Shown piece after piece: positions 31,712 through 33,022 of a DNA stretch of 33,022 nucleotides. The DNA is from Pseudomonadota bacterium. GTDB lineage: Bacteria; Pseudomonadota; Gammaproteobacteria; Steroidobacterales; Woeseiaceae. The notes under the pieces were generated by a model. It was not told where the DNA came from. It saw only the letters and a list, made by a program, of their open reading frames with translations, and ran no database searches. A program made the translations under genes and the position numbers. The DNA lies in contig JAQCAD010000036.1 in NCBI GenBank assembly GCA_027621915.1, forward strand, positions 1 to 33,022, written 5' to 3'. Numbering within the stretch: the first letter of the stretch is position 1; each line of letters opens with the position of its first letter.

Positions 31712-32779
31712 ATGACAGCTACCGGGTTACTCAACGCTTTTGCTGCATGGTCCGCGGAAAGAAAGCCGCTGGCGCTTGCCAGTGTGTTTGAAACGGCAGG
31801 TTCGACCTACAGCAAGACGGGTGCACAGATGCTCATTACGGGCGATGGCGATTTCCGGGGAATGTTGTCCGGAGGTTGTCTCGAGGGTGACCTTGCCGAA
31901 CGGGCCCGTGCCGTCCTCGATACCGGTCGTCCACAGTCGGTGACATATGATCTCGGTAGCAACGATGAAGAGCTGTGGGGTCTTGGCGTTGGCTGCGATG
32001 GCCTGATGAAAATATTCCTGCAGCCGCTCCATCCTGACACGGGGTACGAACCGTTCGCGACGATGGTGCGGGCACTGGAAGGAGATAGCGAACAGGTCGC
32101 CGCTACTGTGATTGAATCAACGCTCGAAAATCTTCCTGTCGGTGCAACTATCGTAACAATCGACGGCGACGTGTCGTACAGCGATATGGATGACGAATTT
32201 GCACATCAAGTCAGTACGATCGCAAAGGCAACACTGTTTGCGCGCCGGTCCGATAGCCATAAGATAGTGACGAAAGCGGGCGGCGCAACATTGCTGCTTT
32301 CTTTGCTCCAGCCGCCGCCGGCAATTCTTGTGCTTGGTGCCGGCCTGGATGCCGAGCCGGTTGTACGTTTCGCAACCGAGCTTGGTTGGCGGGTTACCGT
32401 TCAGGATCACAGGCCGGCTTATATCGGGTCAGGAGAATTCGCCGGTGCAGAGGTGCTTCACTGTATTCCGGTTCAGGAAGTCGCTGCCACGATTGACCTG
32501 GATCGCTTTGCCGCCACAATTGTCATGAGCCATCACCTGGCAAGCGATCGGCAGTATCTCAGTCAGCTGGCATTGAGTCGGATACCCTACATCGGTTTAC
32601 TAGGGCCGATCGACCGACGCCGACGCCTGCTAGCTGAGCTGGGTGAACTATCTTCGAAACTGGAGTTTCGATTGCACGGGCCCGCTGGCATGGATATCGG
32701 TGGTCGCGGTCCTGCATCCATCGCATTGTCGATTGTTGCCGGGATACATCAGCAACTCATGCGACCGGGCGCATATTAA
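31712..32779 (+). CDS. xdhC: XdhC/CoxI-family molybdenum cofactor maturation protein
   Basis: 355 residues. XdhC proteins bind molybdenum cofactor and deliver it, sulphurated, to xanthine dehydrogenase-type enzymes. The N-terminal block GSTYSKTGAQMLITGDGDFRG and the following LSGGCLEGDL (Cys56) are the family signature. The C-terminal Rossmann-like part is at about 204-222 (AILVLGAGLDAEPVV) and ends with GPAGMDIGGRGPASIALSI. No molybdenum hydroxylase is in the window, so it is an orphan here. Thirty bases after mmsA; its stop overlaps the end of the convergent TetR-like fragment by three or four bases. Confidence 0.9.
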   Translation: MTATGLLNAFAAWSAERKPLALASVFETAGSTYSKTGAQMLITGDGDFRGMLSGGCLEGDLAERARAVLDTGRPQSVTYDLGSNDEELWGLGVGCDGLMKIFLQPLHPDTGYEPFATMVRALEGDSEQVAATVIESTLENLPVGATIVTIDGDVSYSDMDDEFAHQVSTIAKATLFARRSDSHKIVTKAGGATLLLSLLQPPPAILVLGAGLDAEPVVRFATELGWRVTVQDHRPAYIGSGEFAGAEVLHCIPVQEVAATIDLDRFAATIVMSHHLASDRQYLSQLALSRIPYIGLLGPIDRRRRLLAELGELSSKLEFRLHGPAGMDIGGRGPASIALSIVAGIHQQLMRPGAY

Positions 32780-32933
32780 TCCTTCGCGACGTCTCCTGGA
32801 AGGAAAAACGCAATTATCAAATCGGCAAGCTCGTCCAGATCTTTCGATCCCTCGAGGCTGATATTTGAAGTACTTTTTAGTTCGAGGGCCAACGCAATAA
32901 GTCCGCCGGACGAAGCACGAATCATGTTGTAAA
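32776..32933 (-). pseudogene. C-terminal remnant of a TetR-type regulator, cut by an IS
   Basis: The last 52 codons on the minus strand read FIYNMIRASSGGLIALALE, then a polar stretch and LDELADLIIAFFLPG before TAA. That resembles the ligand-domain end of TetR/AcrR regulators. Upstream the frame runs straight into the IS left repeat at 32934, and the DNA-binding half is not in the window. It is therefore interrupted, or its 5' part is on the far side of the IS. The TetR assignment rests on composition and a weak pattern only. Confidence 0.4.
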
Positions 32934-32960
32934 TGAAGTGGTCTACTAAAACCGGACACC
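32934..32960 (+). repeat. IS terminal inverted repeat (left)
   Basis: Begins TGAAGTGGTC and contains CCGGACAC. It pairs with the minus-strand repeat at 65-91 in 22 of 27 positions and starts with the TG expected of IS3-family ends. Confidence 0.75.
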
Positions 32961-32996
32961 GAGTTAAGGCGTTAAAATGCCATAACGAGGTGAATG

Positions 32997-33022
32997 ATGA
33001 CAACAGAAACGAGAACGAGACG
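32997..33022 (+). CDS. Start of IS3-type orfA (runs off the right edge)
   Basis: ATG at 32997 (another at 32994) follows GAGG at 32987-32990 and opens MTTETRTR before the window ends. A short basic/polar start right after the left repeat fits OrfA, but eight residues cannot prove it. Confidence 0.5.

Larger units (their letters stand above)
32934..33022 (+). mobile_element. Left end of an IS3-type insertion sequence
   Basis: The left inverted repeat is followed by about 35 bases of leader and the beginning of an orf with a ribosome site. It has the same orientation as the IS end at 1-91. Only 89 bases are inside the window, so the element's name and length are unknown. Confidence 0.75.

Noticed and set aside
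1-33022. Treating the two IS ends as one element on a circular molecule
   Set aside because: The bases flanking the two repeats (AAA before 32934, TGT after 91) do not match as a target duplication. The broken TetR-like frame also does not resume with a proper N-terminal half after 92, so simple circular closure is not supported.
1-33022. CRISPR arrays, tRNA, rRNA or phage genes
   Set aside because: I saw no regularly spaced direct repeats, no cloverleaf-forming segments and no phage structural or integrase genes beyond the IS ends.

Overview
The window looks like a chromosomal contig from a proteobacterium, most likely an aerobic, probably marine or environmental gammaproteobacterium. The evidence is protein-level resemblance only: a long two-module QueF, a cytochrome c5-type lipoprotein, E. 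coli-like Puu polyamine genes, and a PiT/DUF47 pair. The genus cannot be determined from the sequence. Both edges lie inside an IS3-type insertion sequence. Bases 1-91 are the 3' end of an orfB transposase plus the right inverted repeat, and 32934-33022 are the left inverted repeat plus the first codons of orfA. Both copies point the same way. The contig probably ends there because the element is repeated in the genome.

Region 1 (about 0.1-4.1 kb) is periplasmic redox. It holds a PQQ alcohol dehydrogenase with the Asp-Tyr-Asp signature associated with lanthanide dependence, a translationally coupled cytochrome c lipoprotein, an exported DsrE-like protein and a second, c5-type cytochrome lipoprotein. 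Region 2 (4.1-5.8 kb, minus strand) holds queF (queuosine precursor) and a 2-oxoglutarate/Fe(II) oxygenase of unknown substrate. Region 3 (5.9-12.4 kb) is a four-gene cyanophycin operon: isoaspartyl dipeptidase (iadA), cyanophycinase (cphB), cyanophycin synthetase (cphA), and a shorter CphA-like Mur ligase that has no ATP-grasp module. Region 4 (12.4-18.2 kb) holds a TPR lipoprotein, an EVE-domain protein, a DUF47-PiT phosphate transport pair and a Spinster-type MFS transporter.

Region 5 (18.2-32.8 kb) is polyamine catabolism in several transcription units. They are puuA1 with a hotdog thioesterase (minus strand); a divergent IclR regulator; puuD-puuA2; an aminotransferase-agmatinase-cytosine deaminase-yaiI operon; a PuuR repressor; and, divergent from it, puuB-bauA-mmsA-xdhC. 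A truncated TetR-like 3' end follows, cut by the right-hand IS.

The gene content suggests a linked nitrogen economy. Cyanophycin (Asp/Arg polymer) is made by CphA and opened by CphB to beta-Asp-Arg, which IadA splits to Asp and Arg. If arginine is decarboxylated by an enzyme outside the window, SpeB would give putrescine. The gamma-glutamyl (Puu) route and two class III transaminases could then use putrescine. BauA and MmsA would take beta-alanine (for example from 1,3-diaminopropane or spermidine) to acetyl-CoA. A dedicated gamma-glutamylaminobutyraldehyde dehydrogenase (PuuC) and an arginine decarboxylase are not present here. The most unusual observations are the ATP-grasp-less CphA paralogue and the Glu that replaces the usual carboxylated Lys in IadA.
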